64,000 nt of DNA from Paenibacillus sp. GM2 (GTDB lineage Bacteria > Bacillota > Bacilli > Paenibacillales > Paenibacillaceae), in the NCBI RefSeq assembly GCF_900069005.2, contig NZ_LN831279.1, positions 1,086,581 through 1,150,580 of the forward strand. The letters run 5' to 3'. Below, in pieces: positions 1-8,590 of the stretch. Every line of letters starts with the position of its first letter. Position 1 is the stretch's first letter. Made by a program: the position numbers and the translations under genes. The notes under the pieces were generated by a model. The model worked only from the letters and a program-made list of their open reading frames with translations, ran no database searches and was not told where the DNA came from.

Positions 1-84
1 TACTTTATGATCCGCATGGATATGCAGGCTATGGGCCGTACCCATATTGCCGATCCCGATAATCCCTAAGCGAACGTTTTCCAT
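1..84 (-). CDS. Gfo/Idh/MocA-family oxidoreductase, N-terminal fragment
   Basis: Only the first 28 codons are inside the window; the rest lies beyond the left edge. The translation begins MENVRLGIIGIGNMGTAH, a Rossmann-fold dinucleotide-binding start with the GxGxxG pattern (GIGNMG) typical of Gfo/Idh/MocA NAD(P)-dependent sugar or inositol dehydrogenases. A purine-rich ribosome binding site (AGGGAGG) precedes the ATG. The gene lies about 65 bp downstream of a sugar phosphate isomerase on the same strand, a common pairing in inositol or rare-sugar catabolic operons. The substrate cannot be told from this fragment. Confidence 0.8.
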   Translation of the reverse strand, partial: MENVRLGIIGIGNMGTAHSLHIHADHKV

Positions 85-148
85 TGGGTTATAACCTCCC
101 TATTAGATACAGTAAATACAGGTTCAAAAGGATCGCTTTCCAGCAGTA

Positions 149-1006
149 CTAGATACGATCTAATATTTGCAGCAGGGAAGAATGCGCCAGCCTGAAGCTA
201 TGCAATCCGCCAGTCTCAAGCGTATCCGGCAATGAGGCATGCTCCAGTTCATGCAACCCAGTGAAGCTGCCCAGATGAGGCTCCAGAGACAGGAAGCCGT
301 TATATCCGTTCGCCTTTAAGTCCTGCAGTACTTCTTCAATTCGTCCAGCTCCCATGCCGGCGGGCACATTTCGTCCATCTTCGGCCAAGGCATCCTTAAT
401 ATGCACATATTTGATATAGGGCTTCAGCATCTCATAGGCTGCCGGATAGGCTTCGCTGTTGCATTGCACGAAGTTGGCCGGGTCAAAGGCACAGGCAAAA
501 TGAGGAGAGCCAAACGTCTCCAGTAGATCAAGACAACGCTCCGGAATATCGCCGTAGATTTCTTTTTCGTTCTCGTGCAAGATCGTTAGTCCGCTGCCTT
601 TGGCGGCATCCACAATGGCGCCCATACGCTCCATCACCTCATTCCGGTATACGGCTGCATCGCTGCCTTGCGGAATGTAAAAGCTGAATATGCGAACGAA
701 GGGACTATTTAAAGTATGGGCGGTTTCAAAAATACGCTTGGCCATATCCAAATGGATGGCAAAGTCGTCTTGAAGCGTTATTTTGCCAATGGGAGAGCCG
801 ATAGAAGATACTTTGATCCCGTACTCATCAAGCCTGTTCTGAACCTCGCGGATCTCCGGCGGGGTCAGTGTGGAAATGTTCTTGCCATTTACGCCTCGTA
901 TCTCTATAAATCGAAGGTTAAGACTGCTAAGTCCTTTCAACTGGGTCATAAAGTTTTCGTCGATCTCATCTGCAAAACCTGTAAGAGTAAATTCGGATGC
1001 TGGCAT
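149..1006 (-). CDS. Sugar phosphate isomerase/epimerase (xylose isomerase-like TIM barrel)
   Basis: The 285-aa protein has the AP-endonuclease-2/xylose-isomerase-like TIM barrel fold, judged from GFADEIDENF at the start, LHENEKEIYGD in the middle (a metal-binding Glu region), CAFDPANFVQ (metal-binding Asp) and YVHIKDA (His plus Asp). Such enzymes isomerise or epimerise small sugars and inositol derivatives. An AGAGGTG ribosome binding site fits the ATG at 1006. It is probably co-transcribed with the downstream oxidoreductase and is divergent from an AraC regulator, which suggests a sugar-inducible catabolic operon. The substrate is unknown. Confidence 0.88.
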   Translation of the reverse strand: MPASEFTLTGFADEIDENFMTQLKGLSSLNLRFIEIRGVNGKNISTLTPPEIREVQNRLDEYGIKVSSIGSPIGKITLQDDFAIHLDMAKRIFETAHTLNSPFVRIFSFYIPQGSDAAVYRNEVMERMGAIVDAAKGSGLTILHENEKEIYGDIPERCLDLLETFGSPHFACAFDPANFVQCNSEAYPAAYEMLKPYIKYVHIKDALAEDGRNVPAGMGAGRIEEVLQDLKANGYNGFLSLEPHLGSFTGLHELEHASLPDTLETGGLHSFRLAHSSLLQILDRI

Positions 1007-1079
1007 GGGCAGATCACCTCTTTTTATATTGTTATCCCCTTGAATGTAGCATTAATATTGTCATAGTTCTTCGCTCAAA

Positions 1080-1973
1080 TTGTTTGAAACTATGCCAATC
1101 TTGCTGTATGTTGAAATAGAGGTGAATGCTAGGGTGGAACATAGAACGGTAAATTTTCATTACAGGGCGGAGGATGATTCTTTTTGGTATCACCATGTCC
1201 GGGACGAGCAACCGAATCCGCTGCATTATAAGCCGCATTATGAGAAGGGCTATGAGATTTTCATGTTTATCAGCGGTTCGGGCAGCTTCACCATCGAAGG
1301 CAGTAAATATGAGCTGGAGCCTTATTCGCTCTTGATGATAAATTCCAATGAGCTTCATGTCGTCAACATTTCCGAGGATCAGCCATATGAGCGGGCGGTC
1401 CTTACACTGGATGGCAACTTTATGGCTCCGTTTATGTCCAGCGGGGTCGATCTGTTTCGGACGATTAAATACCGCAGGTTGGGTCAAGATAACCAGCTAA
1501 GCGCCAAAACGGTGAAGGAGAGCGGATTGCTCGAACTGTTCAATAAGCTTCAACGGGCGTTAGAGCAGGGGAGTGCCGAACATGAGGTTGTCGCCAAATG
1601 CATCATTGTGCAAATCGCCTCCCTGATTAATGATCTGGCCCGGAATGATCCGCCAAGCAGCAAACGCGGAGAGCCCAAGGTCGCGGCGGTACTCGAATAT
1701 ATCAACAAACATCTTGAAGAATCGCTTTCGCTGGACCATCTTGCTGAACAATTTTATATAACAAAATATTATTTATGCCATATTTTCAAAGAAACGACCG
1801 GTTATACGATTAATCAATATATTACTTATAAAAGGATTCTGAAAGCCGATGAACTGATGAGGCAGGGTTTCACCGCTACCCAGGCCTGCTTCGCTGCCGG
1901 CTTTACCAGCTATTCCAGCTTCTACAAATCGTACCGCAAGCTAACGGGCAGAACGCCGAGGAACGGGAAATAG
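1080..1973 (+). CDS. AraC family transcriptional regulator
   Basis: This protein has an N-terminal cupin-like sensing domain (GSGSFTIEGSKYELEPYS) and a C-terminal pair of helix-turn-helix motifs (DHLAEQFYITKYYLCHIF, then ATQACFAAGFTSYSSFYKSY) ending in the AraC hallmark LTGRTPR. The ATG at 1080 gives 297 aa. A GTG at 1134, preceded by AGAGGTG, would give 279 aa and may be the true start, because the first 18 residues look unlike the family. It is divergent from the isomerase/oxidoreductase pair and probably controls it in response to a sugar. The inducer is not known. Confidence 0.88.
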   Translation: MFETMPILLYVEIEVNARVEHRTVNFHYRAEDDSFWYHHVRDEQPNPLHYKPHYEKGYEIFMFISGSGSFTIEGSKYELEPYSLLMINSNELHVVNISEDQPYERAVLTLDGNFMAPFMSSGVDLFRTIKYRRLGQDNQLSAKTVKESGLLELFNKLQRALEQGSAEHEVVAKCIIVQIASLINDLARNDPPSSKRGEPKVAAVLEYINKHLEESLSLDHLAEQFYITKYYLCHIFKETTGYTINQYITYKRILKADELMRQGFTATQACFAAGFTSYSSFYKSYRKLTGRTPRNGK

Positions 1974-2065
1974 GGGAAGTTCATAATAAGATTGTTCTAA
2001 GGCAATAAATTGATTTAGAATGGATGAATAATCAAAGTGAAGTTATAGTCGTGAGGTGAATGTTG

Positions 2066-3082
2066 ATGATTAAATATCCATCTTTAACTTTGGGAGCTAC
2101 GATTGGCGTGACAGCTCCTTCGTCAGGCGTTCCTGTAGAATTGCATGAATTACTCAGACAGGCCAGCAGCCGAATGGAAGCGAAGGGATATGCTGTAGTT
2201 TTTGGCGATACGGCCTGGACGCAGGATAAGGCGAAGTCGGCTCCGGCCCGGGTACGTGCTGATGAGCTTAACAAGATGATAGGCGATGCGCAAATCGATT
2301 TGATCATTCCACCCTGGGGTGGAGAGTTGTTAATCGAGATACTGGAGCTTATAAATTTCGAGCAGATTCAGAATAAATGGATTCTGGGCTATTCAGACAT
2401 CAGCGTTCTGCTGCTGGCAGTGACTTTGACAACAGGAGTCGCTACTGCGCATGGAACGAATCTGGTTGATTTTCGCGGAGAGTACTCCGATGAGACAACA
2501 GCGATGTGGGAGACCGTCCTGAGGACGAAGCCGGGAGAAGAGGTGCTGCAGCATTCTTCACCGTATTATCAGAAGGAATGGAAGCATGATGCCCCTTCAC
2601 CTTGTGTCTATCATTTGACGGAACCGACCTGCTGGAAGACGGTCTCCGGACAGAAGGTGAGGTTGGAAGGCAGACTGCTGGGCGGCTGTGTCGATGTGAT
2701 CAGGCATCTGATCGGTACCCCGTTCGGGGACATCCGTCATTTCCAGGAATCTTACATCCATAATGAGCCAATACTCTGGTATTTGGAGAATTGCGAGCTG
2801 AATACGGCTGATCTGCGCAGATCATTGGTTCATATGAAGTTAGCGGGCTGGTTCGATCACTGTACCGGAATTATGTTTGGTCGCAGCGGTGCTAATCAGC
2901 CCATCGATCATTATACGGCCGAAAATTTATATCAGGAGCTTGCTGCTGAATTAGAGCTGCCGATTATTTATGATATGGACTTTGGCCATGTTCCGCCGCA
3001 GGTCACGCTGATTAACGGAGCCTATGCGGAAGTGGAGACGGAGAACGGGAAGGGAACCATCAAGCAAATTTTCAAGGCGTAG
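2066..3082 (+). CDS. LD-carboxypeptidase / MccF-like serine peptidase (family S66)
   Basis: The S66 family contains cytoplasmic LD-carboxypeptidases that trim murein tetrapeptides and MccF enzymes that inactivate microcin C-type peptide-nucleotides. Visible family marks are the opening IGVTAPSSGV, the nucleophile in GYSDIS (Ser about residue 110), a Glu in WYLENCEL and the catalytic His in MDFGHVPPQ. I prefer the ATG at 2066, 7 nt after GAGGTG; ATG 2060 and TTG 2063 are also possible. It is monocistronic and followed by a strong terminator. LdcA-like recycling and MccF-like detoxification cannot be separated from sequence alone. Confidence 0.85.
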   Translation: MIKYPSLTLGATIGVTAPSSGVPVELHELLRQASSRMEAKGYAVVFGDTAWTQDKAKSAPARVRADELNKMIGDAQIDLIIPPWGGELLIEILELINFEQIQNKWILGYSDISVLLLAVTLTTGVATAHGTNLVDFRGEYSDETTAMWETVLRTKPGEEVLQHSSPYYQKEWKHDAPSPCVYHLTEPTCWKTVSGQKVRLEGRLLGGCVDVIRHLIGTPFGDIRHFQESYIHNEPILWYLENCELNTADLRRSLVHMKLAGWFDHCTGIMFGRSGANQPIDHYTAENLYQELAAELELPIIYDMDFGHVPPQVTLINGAYAEVETENGKGTIKQIFKA

Positions 3083-3140
3083 AAAGATAAATAGAAAGGA
3101 TTCTATCTGAAGTGATTCAAGGATAGCAATGGTATCTATT

Positions 3141-3190
3141 AAAAAAAGCGGTGCAAGGCAGCCGTCGGGCCGTCTTTACACCGCTTTTCT
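3141..3190. terminator. Intrinsic terminator after the S66 peptidase
   Basis: AAAAAGCGGTG pairs with CACCGCTTTTT around a GC-rich loop. The flanking A and T runs would allow termination from either side, serving the peptidase on the plus strand and perhaps the nitroreductase on the minus strand. Confidence 0.85.
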
Positions 3191-3200
3191 ACTATAAAGA

Positions 3201-3320
3201 AGTGTGTGTTCAAAAAGACCGGTTTTCAGCGTCGAAGTATATAACTACGAGAGCGCTTTTTCAAAACATTTCGCTGGATGATCTGGTTTTCTGATCCCAA
3301 GCGATTTATTGAATAACCAC
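3201..3320. repeat. Possible dispersed intergenic repeat with terminal inverted segments
   Basis: This non-coding stretch between two convergent genes holds imperfect inverted segments, TGTGTTCAAAAAG at 3205 and CTTTTTCAAAACA at 3256, and no open frame. Its texture resembles the intergenic repeats found in Paenibacillus genomes, but only one copy lies in this window, so repeat status is an inference. Confidence 0.3.
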
Positions 3321-3325
3321 TACAA

Positions 3326-3961
3326 TTATTGCCTGCCAAACTCGTTATAGCTCACAAACTCTCCCACTGGCTTGCGGTAGCCGCGCGGACGCTGGCTGGA
3401 AGGATCGGCCTTGCCGATCGTAATCATCATCGTAGGAATATAATTGTCGGGAATGTTCAGCAGCTCTTGCACCGCATCCGGATCAAAGCCGATCATCGGG
3501 CAAGTATCCCAGCCTCTATCTTTGGCCACGTACATGAACAACTGTGCCGACAGACTGGAATTGCGAATCGCCTCATCGCGCATAAATTGCTTTCCGCCGC
3601 CTTCATAGAAGCCAGTGACAGAGTCAATCTCCATGTCATACTCCTGTTTGCTAAGGACTCCCAGATTCAAAAAGCCTTCATTGATCCGGGCGACATCCTT
3701 ATAAGCGTCCAAATTGCCCAGAACGAGAACCACCGCAGAAGCGGTAAGCACCTTGTATTGTTTATTGGCTGCAACGTACAGCTTCTCAATCATGTCACGG
3801 TCATTGACAACCACGTAATGCGCATGCTGTAGATTGAACGCAGATGGAGCCAATTTGACCAGCTTGAATATTTCTTCCAACTCTTCGACCGGGAGTTGAA
3901 CCCCTTTAATAAACTTATTCGCCGAACGACGATTTTCAATAATTGAGACAAAGTCACCCAT
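3326..3961 (-). CDS. Nitroreductase family protein
   Basis: This is an FMN-dependent nitroreductase-fold NAD(P)H oxidoreductase of about 211 aa, a usual size. Visible marks are the N-terminal phosphate-binding SIIENRRSANKF, LAPSAFNLQHAHYVVV in the flavin pocket, and the late WDTCPMIGFDPDAVQELL segment common to the NfnB/YdgI/YodC group. The ATG at 3961 has AAGGAG 8 nt upstream; the GTG at 3970 would put that site too close. Such enzymes reduce nitro-aromatics or quinones, and the physiological substrate is unknown. The gene is monocistronic with an AT-rich upstream region. Confidence 0.9.
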   Translation of the reverse strand: MGDFVSIIENRRSANKFIKGVQLPVEELEEIFKLVKLAPSAFNLQHAHYVVVNDRDMIEKLYVAANKQYKVLTASAVVLVLGNLDAYKDVARINEGFLNLGVLSKQEYDMEIDSVTGFYEGGGKQFMRDEAIRNSSLSAQLFMYVAKDRGWDTCPMIGFDPDAVQELLNIPDNYIPTMMITIGKADPSSQRPRGYRKPVGEFVSYNEFGRQ

Positions 3962-4170
3962 GAGTAGCACTCCTTATGTAAATAATAATGAACAAATGGA
4001 TCATTTCTTTAATTCATAATATTATTATATGTTATTTGCTTACTTTTTGAAAGTGAAATTTCTATGAATAAGTATGATTATTTCTAATTTTGTTTTTGGC
4101 CCACGCGGGAAACATGATAAGATGAAAATAATGCTTCAGACAGGATTATTTTGGAATAGGGGATTGCAGA

Positions 4171-4635
4171 ATGGAAATCGTATATAAACTGCTGGATTTG
4201 CAAGCCGGGCAAGAGGTTCCGTATGAGCTGCTGCTGCTCGCTGATCCTTCCAAGTCGCTGGTAGAGGAATACATAGCAAGGGGAAAATGCTATCTCGCTT
4301 ATATCAATGATGAGCTGGTAGGTGAATTTGTGCTGATTCCAACACACCCGGGAACCCTGGAAATTGTGAATATTGCTGTTGCAGAGCAGCAGCAGGGACG
4401 TGGAATCGGTAAGAGGCTGGTACTTCAGGCCATCGAGGAAGCCCGGCGCTTAAAAGCGCGTTCTGTGGAAATAGGCACAGGTAATTCCAGTCTGCTTCAA
4501 CTGAGGTTATATCAAAGATGCGGTTTTCGGATGACGGGGGTGGACCGCGATTTCTTCGTTAGACATTATGAGGAAGAGATCATAGAGGATGGGCTTCCCT
4601 GTCGTGATATGATCCGGCTTCGCCTGGATTTGTAG
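4171..4635 (+). CDS. GNAT family N-acetyltransferase
   Basis: The 154-aa protein carries the GNAT acetyl-CoA-binding motif A, IAVAEQQQGRGIGKRLV, where QGRGIGKR binds the pyrophosphate. Motif B follows as LRLYQRCGFRMTGVDRDFF. This arrangement resembles small-molecule or peptide acetyltransferases such as the YjgM/YvbK type. The acceptor is not identifiable. It is followed 21 nt later by a zinc-ribbon microprotein, and the two probably share a transcript. Confidence 0.88.
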   Translation: MEIVYKLLDLQAGQEVPYELLLLADPSKSLVEEYIARGKCYLAYINDELVGEFVLIPTHPGTLEIVNIAVAEQQQGRGIGKRLVLQAIEEARRLKARSVEIGTGNSSLLQLRLYQRCGFRMTGVDRDFFVRHYEEEIIEDGLPCRDMIRLRLDL

Positions 4636-4656
4636 TGAACTTAAGGAGGGGACGCT

Positions 4657-4836
4657 ATGAATCAGTTGATTGAATGCCCTTGGTGCCATCACGAGATTCA
4701 GATCGTCCGCGGACGTTGTCCTGAATGCCATAACCCAGGGGAAGAAAGCCGGGATGCTGGGATCGGTGCTGGATCTGCTATTCGGCAGGTAATGGTTGTG
4801 CAAGCCTGCGAACCGGAGTTTGAAAAGATGAAATAA
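4657..4836 (+). CDS. Small zinc-ribbon protein
   Basis: A 59-aa open frame with an excellent ribosome binding site (AAGGAGGGG, 6 nt before the ATG). Two Cys pairs, C7-P-W-C10 and C21-P-E-C24, form a classic zinc ribbon, and the rest is low-complexity Gly/Ala followed by VMVVQACEPEF. No enzymatic domain is present. It follows a GNAT gene and precedes a hairpin terminator, so it is probably translated from that transcript. The function is unknown; small zinc ribbons often act as protein or nucleic-acid adaptors. Confidence 0.7.
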   Translation: MNQLIECPWCHHEIQIVRGRCPECHNPGEESRDAGIGAGSAIRQVMVVQACEPEFEKMK

Positions 4837-4851
4837 AGCATAAAACGACCC

Positions 4852-4890
4852 AAAGGTCCTGCGATGGAGATGATCCATGCGGGACTTTTT
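4852..4890 (+). terminator. Intrinsic terminator after the zinc-ribbon gene
   Basis: GGTCCTGCGATGG pairs, with one bulge and a wobble, with CCATGCGGGACT, and is followed directly by five Ts. Confidence 0.75.
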
Positions 4891-5009
4891 GACTTGTTCG
4901 CAGCTGGCTGATCATTTCTCATTCCATGGGAATATGCTGGTTCCGATTCATACCGAGAAATCTCGACTCATATGTTGATACAAATTTCGGTATGGGGGTT
5001 CCGTTGCTA

Positions 5010-6143
5010 ATGATGACTATAAGCTTATGTATGATCGTAAAAGATGAGGAAGACACCCTGGAAGCATGTTTATCGCCGCTCTGCCCCATCGTTGATGAGA
5101 TTGTCATCGTGGATACAGGGTCAACGGATTGCACGAAGGAGGTTGCTGCCAGGTTCGGGGCTTGCATTTATGATTTCGAGTGGATCGATGACTTTGCCGC
5201 AGCGCGCAATTATGCCTTTGAACAGGCGACGAAGGAATATATGATGTGGCTGGATGCGGACGATGTCCTGGGGCCCGAGGACTGTGTGAAATTGCTAGAG
5301 CTGAAGGAAAGGACGGAATTTGCATATGACAGTGTGACGATGTCCTACCAATTGACTTTTGATGAAGCGGGGAAGGCGGTTTATTCCTTAAGGCGAAACC
5401 GTCTGGTCCGCCGAGCTTGCGGATTCAAATGGATCGGGGCTGTTCATGAGTATTTAGCGGTGTCGGGAAATATTTATCACAGCGATATTGCTGTCAAGCA
5501 TAACAAGCGGAAGGAATATTCTGATCGTAATTTACGCATTTATATAAACCGGCGAGCGAAAGGGGAGCTGTTTACACCGCGGGATCAATATTATTTTGCA
5601 AATGAGCTGTACGATCATCAACGTTATTATGAGGCTGCTGTGCAATATGAGAAATTTTTGCAGGATGGGCTGGGTTGGATAGAAGACAGGATTGCGGCCT
5701 GCCATAAGCTGGAGGAATGCTACAGACAGCTTGGGGAGACGGAGAAATCGCTGGAAGCGCTGCTTCGGACCTTGCTGATCGATGCTCCACGTGCAGAGCT
5801 ATGCTGTAAATTAGGCGCTTATTTTGTAGAGCAAGAGCGGTTTGACACGGCGATCTACTGGTACCGACAGGCGCTTTTAATCGGTTTGCCGCAGAACCCC
5901 ATGGCTGTACAGGAAACGTATACTTCAACGCTGCTCCCGCATATTCAACTATGCTATTGCTACGACCGTCTCGGGGATCGAGTTAACGCCAAAATACATC
6001 ATGAGGCTGCCAGGATGTACAATCCTGATCATCCCAGCGTTGTTTATAATGAGCGGTATTTCCGCGAGCTGGCCCAGGGACAGTTGTTGAATATGAATGA
6101 CCGGCAGTCGGTTCGACCAGCTGACGAACCGTCGGATTCATAA
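5010..6143 (+). CDS. Family 2 glycosyltransferase with TPR-like C-terminus
   Basis: The protein opens with MMTISLCMIVKDEEDTLEAC and has IVDEIVIVDTGSTD (nucleotide-sugar binding) and the DxD metal motif in MMWLDADD, all typical of GT-A family 2 enzymes. The C-terminal half is helical with TPR-like pairs (FANELYDHQRYYEAAVQYEKF, AYFVEQERFDTAIYWYRQAL). Clostridial and bacillar relatives include SunS-type enzymes that glycosylate peptides, and many uncharacterised TPR glycosyltransferases. An in-frame upstream ATG at 4926 exists, but the 28 extra residues are not family-like, so I chose 5010 after GGGGG. The acceptor is unknown. Confidence 0.88.
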   Translation: MMTISLCMIVKDEEDTLEACLSPLCPIVDEIVIVDTGSTDCTKEVAARFGACIYDFEWIDDFAAARNYAFEQATKEYMMWLDADDVLGPEDCVKLLELKERTEFAYDSVTMSYQLTFDEAGKAVYSLRRNRLVRRACGFKWIGAVHEYLAVSGNIYHSDIAVKHNKRKEYSDRNLRIYINRRAKGELFTPRDQYYFANELYDHQRYYEAAVQYEKFLQDGLGWIEDRIAACHKLEECYRQLGETEKSLEALLRTLLIDAPRAELCCKLGAYFVEQERFDTAIYWYRQALLIGLPQNPMAVQETYTSTLLPHIQLCYCYDRLGDRVNAKIHHEAARMYNPDHPSVVYNERYFRELAQGQLLNMNDRQSVRPADEPSDS

Positions 6144-6215
6144 GTTAACTATACGATTTCTAAGGACAGCACATTCCTAAATGATATACGGTTGAAGATG
6201 TGTTATTTCCTATCA

Positions 6216-6246
6216 CAAAAATTGTTCCCCATCGGGAGCATTTTTC
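6216..6246 (+). terminator. Probable intrinsic terminator after the glycosyltransferase
   Basis: AAAAATTGTTCCC and GGGAGCATTTTT pair around CATC with one mismatch. The T run marks the end of the glycosyltransferase transcript. Confidence 0.6.
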
Positions 6247-6309
6247 ACATATAATAGGGCCAGAGCAATGAACGTAACGATAATATTACTAGTGTGGGAG
6301 GAATTATTC

Positions 6310-8226
6310 GTGAAACTTCATTTTGAAGGGGATATGGCTGACCTATTGCCAGGGATTGAAGCATTATCTCAGGAGCTTTCATTTACTTTGTCTGATGATG
6401 GAGGAAAAGTTCAAGTGGGGCCTTCGACAGCCGAAGATGTGCTTGAGGTTGGACTGGAGGAAGGGAATGCTTACATCCGCTACGGTCAGAAGCATCAGTT
6501 CTACCGCGGACTTGGCTTGCTGATTCAGCAGGGGCAAACGGGAAGACCCTTTCATATTAAGGAGAATCAACAATTTGGCACGATCGGTCCCATGTTTGAT
6601 CTGTCGCGCAATGGTGTGCTTACGCTGGACAGCTTCAAATTTCTACTCCGCAAGATGGCGCTAATGGGCCTGAACACCGTGATGCTGTATATGGAGGATA
6701 CTTACGAAATCTCCGGAGAGCCGTACTTCGGTTATATGCGCGGCCGCTATAGCGCAGCCGAGCTGAAGGAAATCGATGACTATGCGGATCAGTTCGGGAT
6801 CGAGGCTTTCCCAAGCATTCAGACCTTAGCTCACTTGGAAGAGTTCCTGAAGTGGGAATCGGTAGCTGCCTACAAAGATACCAAGGGAGCTCTACTGGTG
6901 GGGGATGAGAAGGTAGACCGATTAGTAGAAAATATGCTGGAAAGCGTAAGCGCCCCTTTTAGAAGCAAACGAATCCACATTGGCATGGATGAAGCCGAAG
7001 AGCTTGGACGCGGTAAATATTTGGATCGGAATGGTTATGAGTCGCGGTTCGATATCATGATCGGTCATTTGGAGAAGATCTTGAAGGTAACCTCCCGACT
7101 AGGTCTGGAGCCGATGATGTGGAGTGATATGTTCCTGAAGCTGGCTTCCGAGGATGGCCGGGATTATTACAACTCCGAAGCGGGAATTCCGGAAGAAATG
7201 GCTAAGCGTATTCCGAAAAATGTGGAAATGGTGTATTGGGATTACTATCACACCGAGATGGAGGATTACGAGAAGCAGATTGCCAAGCATCGTCCGCTTG
7301 GATGCAATCTGGCATTTGCGGGGGCCGTCTGGGTGTTTAACACATTTGGCGTCAATTATGGCTTGTCCTTGCGCGCTACAGATTCTGCGCTGAAGGTATG
7401 CAAGCGGGAAGGCATTCGTGACATCTACGCCACGATGTGGGGGGATGACGGGAATGAGAGCAACCCGGTTGCTGCTTTGCTGGGTCTTCAGCTATATGCC
7501 GAGCATGCATATACAGAAGGCAGCCTGGCGTGGGAACAAGTGACGGAAAGGGTGAAATTCTGCACGGGGATCGAGGCGGAGGCCTTCCTCAAGTTCAAGG
7601 ATTTGGACGAGGTTCCGGGCTCCGAGCCCAATAATGCGAGGCAGAGCAATCCATCGAAATTCCTGTTGTATCAGGACGTATTGCTGGGCTTGTTTGATAA
7701 ACAGATCGAAGGACTGGAGCTTAACGAGCATTATGCGGCCCTGGAGCAGGCATTGCGTGAGATCCGTGACCCTAAGGCAGAGCTTGACTATATCTTTGAG
7801 GTGCCGGAGAAATTATCCGGCGTACTGAAACAGAAGAGCGAGATCGGCATTCAGCTCAAGCAGGCGTATGATTCAGGAAATACCGAGGTATTGCGGCATA
7901 TCGCAGCCGAGGTGCTTCCGGCAATCTCCGCTTCCGTTCAGGAACTGCGCCGTGCTCATCGTAGACAGTGGATGCGCATCTTCAAGCCGTTTGGCTGGGA
8001 AGTAATCGATATTCGCTACGGTGGTGTGATCAGCCGACTCGATACCGCTTCCGAAAGGCTGCTTGACTATGTTGAAGGTCGTCTGGAGCGAATTGAGGAG
8101 CTGGAGCAAGAGCGTCTCATTTACAGCTTCAATAACCGTTTCAATCATATGGGCGTCGGCTGGTGCAGCTATTATTACCGGATGGCTTCTCCGAACGTAT
8201 TTTTCCATGTATTGAATCCACTATAA
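6310..8226 (+). CDS. Glycoside hydrolase family 20-type beta-N-acetylhexosaminidase (cytoplasmic)
   Basis: GH20 enzymes remove terminal GlcNAc or GalNAc by substrate-assisted catalysis. The 638-aa protein shows the GH20 barrel starting at MFDLSRNGVLTLDSFKFLL, the catalytic Asp-Glu pair in HIGMDEAEE (about residues 226-227), and the strand motifs MMWSDMFLKL and VYWDYYH. There is no signal peptide, so it probably acts inside the cell on imported amino-sugar oligosaccharides. I chose the GTG at 6310, 8 nt after GGGAGG; an ATG at 6268 lies upstream of that site. The C-terminal third is helical and not assigned. Confidence 0.88.
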   Translation: MKLHFEGDMADLLPGIEALSQELSFTLSDDGGKVQVGPSTAEDVLEVGLEEGNAYIRYGQKHQFYRGLGLLIQQGQTGRPFHIKENQQFGTIGPMFDLSRNGVLTLDSFKFLLRKMALMGLNTVMLYMEDTYEISGEPYFGYMRGRYSAAELKEIDDYADQFGIEAFPSIQTLAHLEEFLKWESVAAYKDTKGALLVGDEKVDRLVENMLESVSAPFRSKRIHIGMDEAEELGRGKYLDRNGYESRFDIMIGHLEKILKVTSRLGLEPMMWSDMFLKLASEDGRDYYNSEAGIPEEMAKRIPKNVEMVYWDYYHTEMEDYEKQIAKHRPLGCNLAFAGAVWVFNTFGVNYGLSLRATDSALKVCKREGIRDIYATMWGDDGNESNPVAALLGLQLYAEHAYTEGSLAWEQVTERVKFCTGIEAEAFLKFKDLDEVPGSEPNNARQSNPSKFLLYQDVLLGLFDKQIEGLELNEHYAALEQALREIRDPKAELDYIFEVPEKLSGVLKQKSEIGIQLKQAYDSGNTEVLRHIAAEVLPAISASVQELRRAHRRQWMRIFKPFGWEVIDIRYGGVISRLDTASERLLDYVEGRLERIEELEQERLIYSFNNRFNHMGVGWCSYYYRMASPNVFFHVLNPL

Positions 8227-8237
8227 ACTACTTATTG

Positions 8238-8272
8238 CGGCTCCGCCTCGACCTTGAGGATGGGGCCGTTTC
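8238..8272 (+). terminator. Weak intrinsic terminator after the GH20 gene
   Basis: CGGCTCC...CTC pairs imperfectly with GAG...GGGGCCG and is followed by TTTCTATTT. Confidence 0.5.
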
Positions 8273-8434
8273 TATTTCCCCATGAACAGAGGGAATGAAG
8301 GGGAAATGGGGTTGTCTTTTTTAATAAATCCAACTATGATTATGGTTATATTTCCCATCAAAGAATACATATACTAGCTCGTTAATAACTATGAATACGA
8401 AAATACAATAGTAGATTAAAGGGGCTGACGCCGG

Positions 8435-8590
8435 ATGAGCGAGGTCGTTAGAGGTTATTGTTATTATGATGAGTATGCTCTGCAGGAAGGGTTCGATGGG
8501 TGGGTCCGTGGTTCCCACAAAGTTTGGCAACAATATCGCATTGCGACAAAATATTATGTGATTGTGGCGGTAAAACGGTATGGCGATTAA
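8435..8590 (+). CDS. Small aromatic-rich ORF overlapping the amj start
   Basis: A 51-aa open frame (MSEVVRGYCYYDEYALQEGF at its start) unusually rich in Tyr and other aromatics. Its stop overlaps the first 11 nt of the flippase gene. AAAGGGG lies about 10 nt upstream of the ATG. The overlap could couple translation, because the flippase gene has only a weak ribosome binding site of its own. I do not recognise the peptide and it may be chance. Confidence 0.35.
   Translation: MSEVVRGYCYYDEYALQEGFDGWVRGSHKVWQQYRIATKYYVIVAVKRYGD

Noticed and set aside
8321-8533. Minus-strand frame of 70 aa in the gap before amj
   Set aside because: No ribosome binding site, low-complexity Ile/Thr-rich translation, and it overlaps the better plus-strand micro-ORF.
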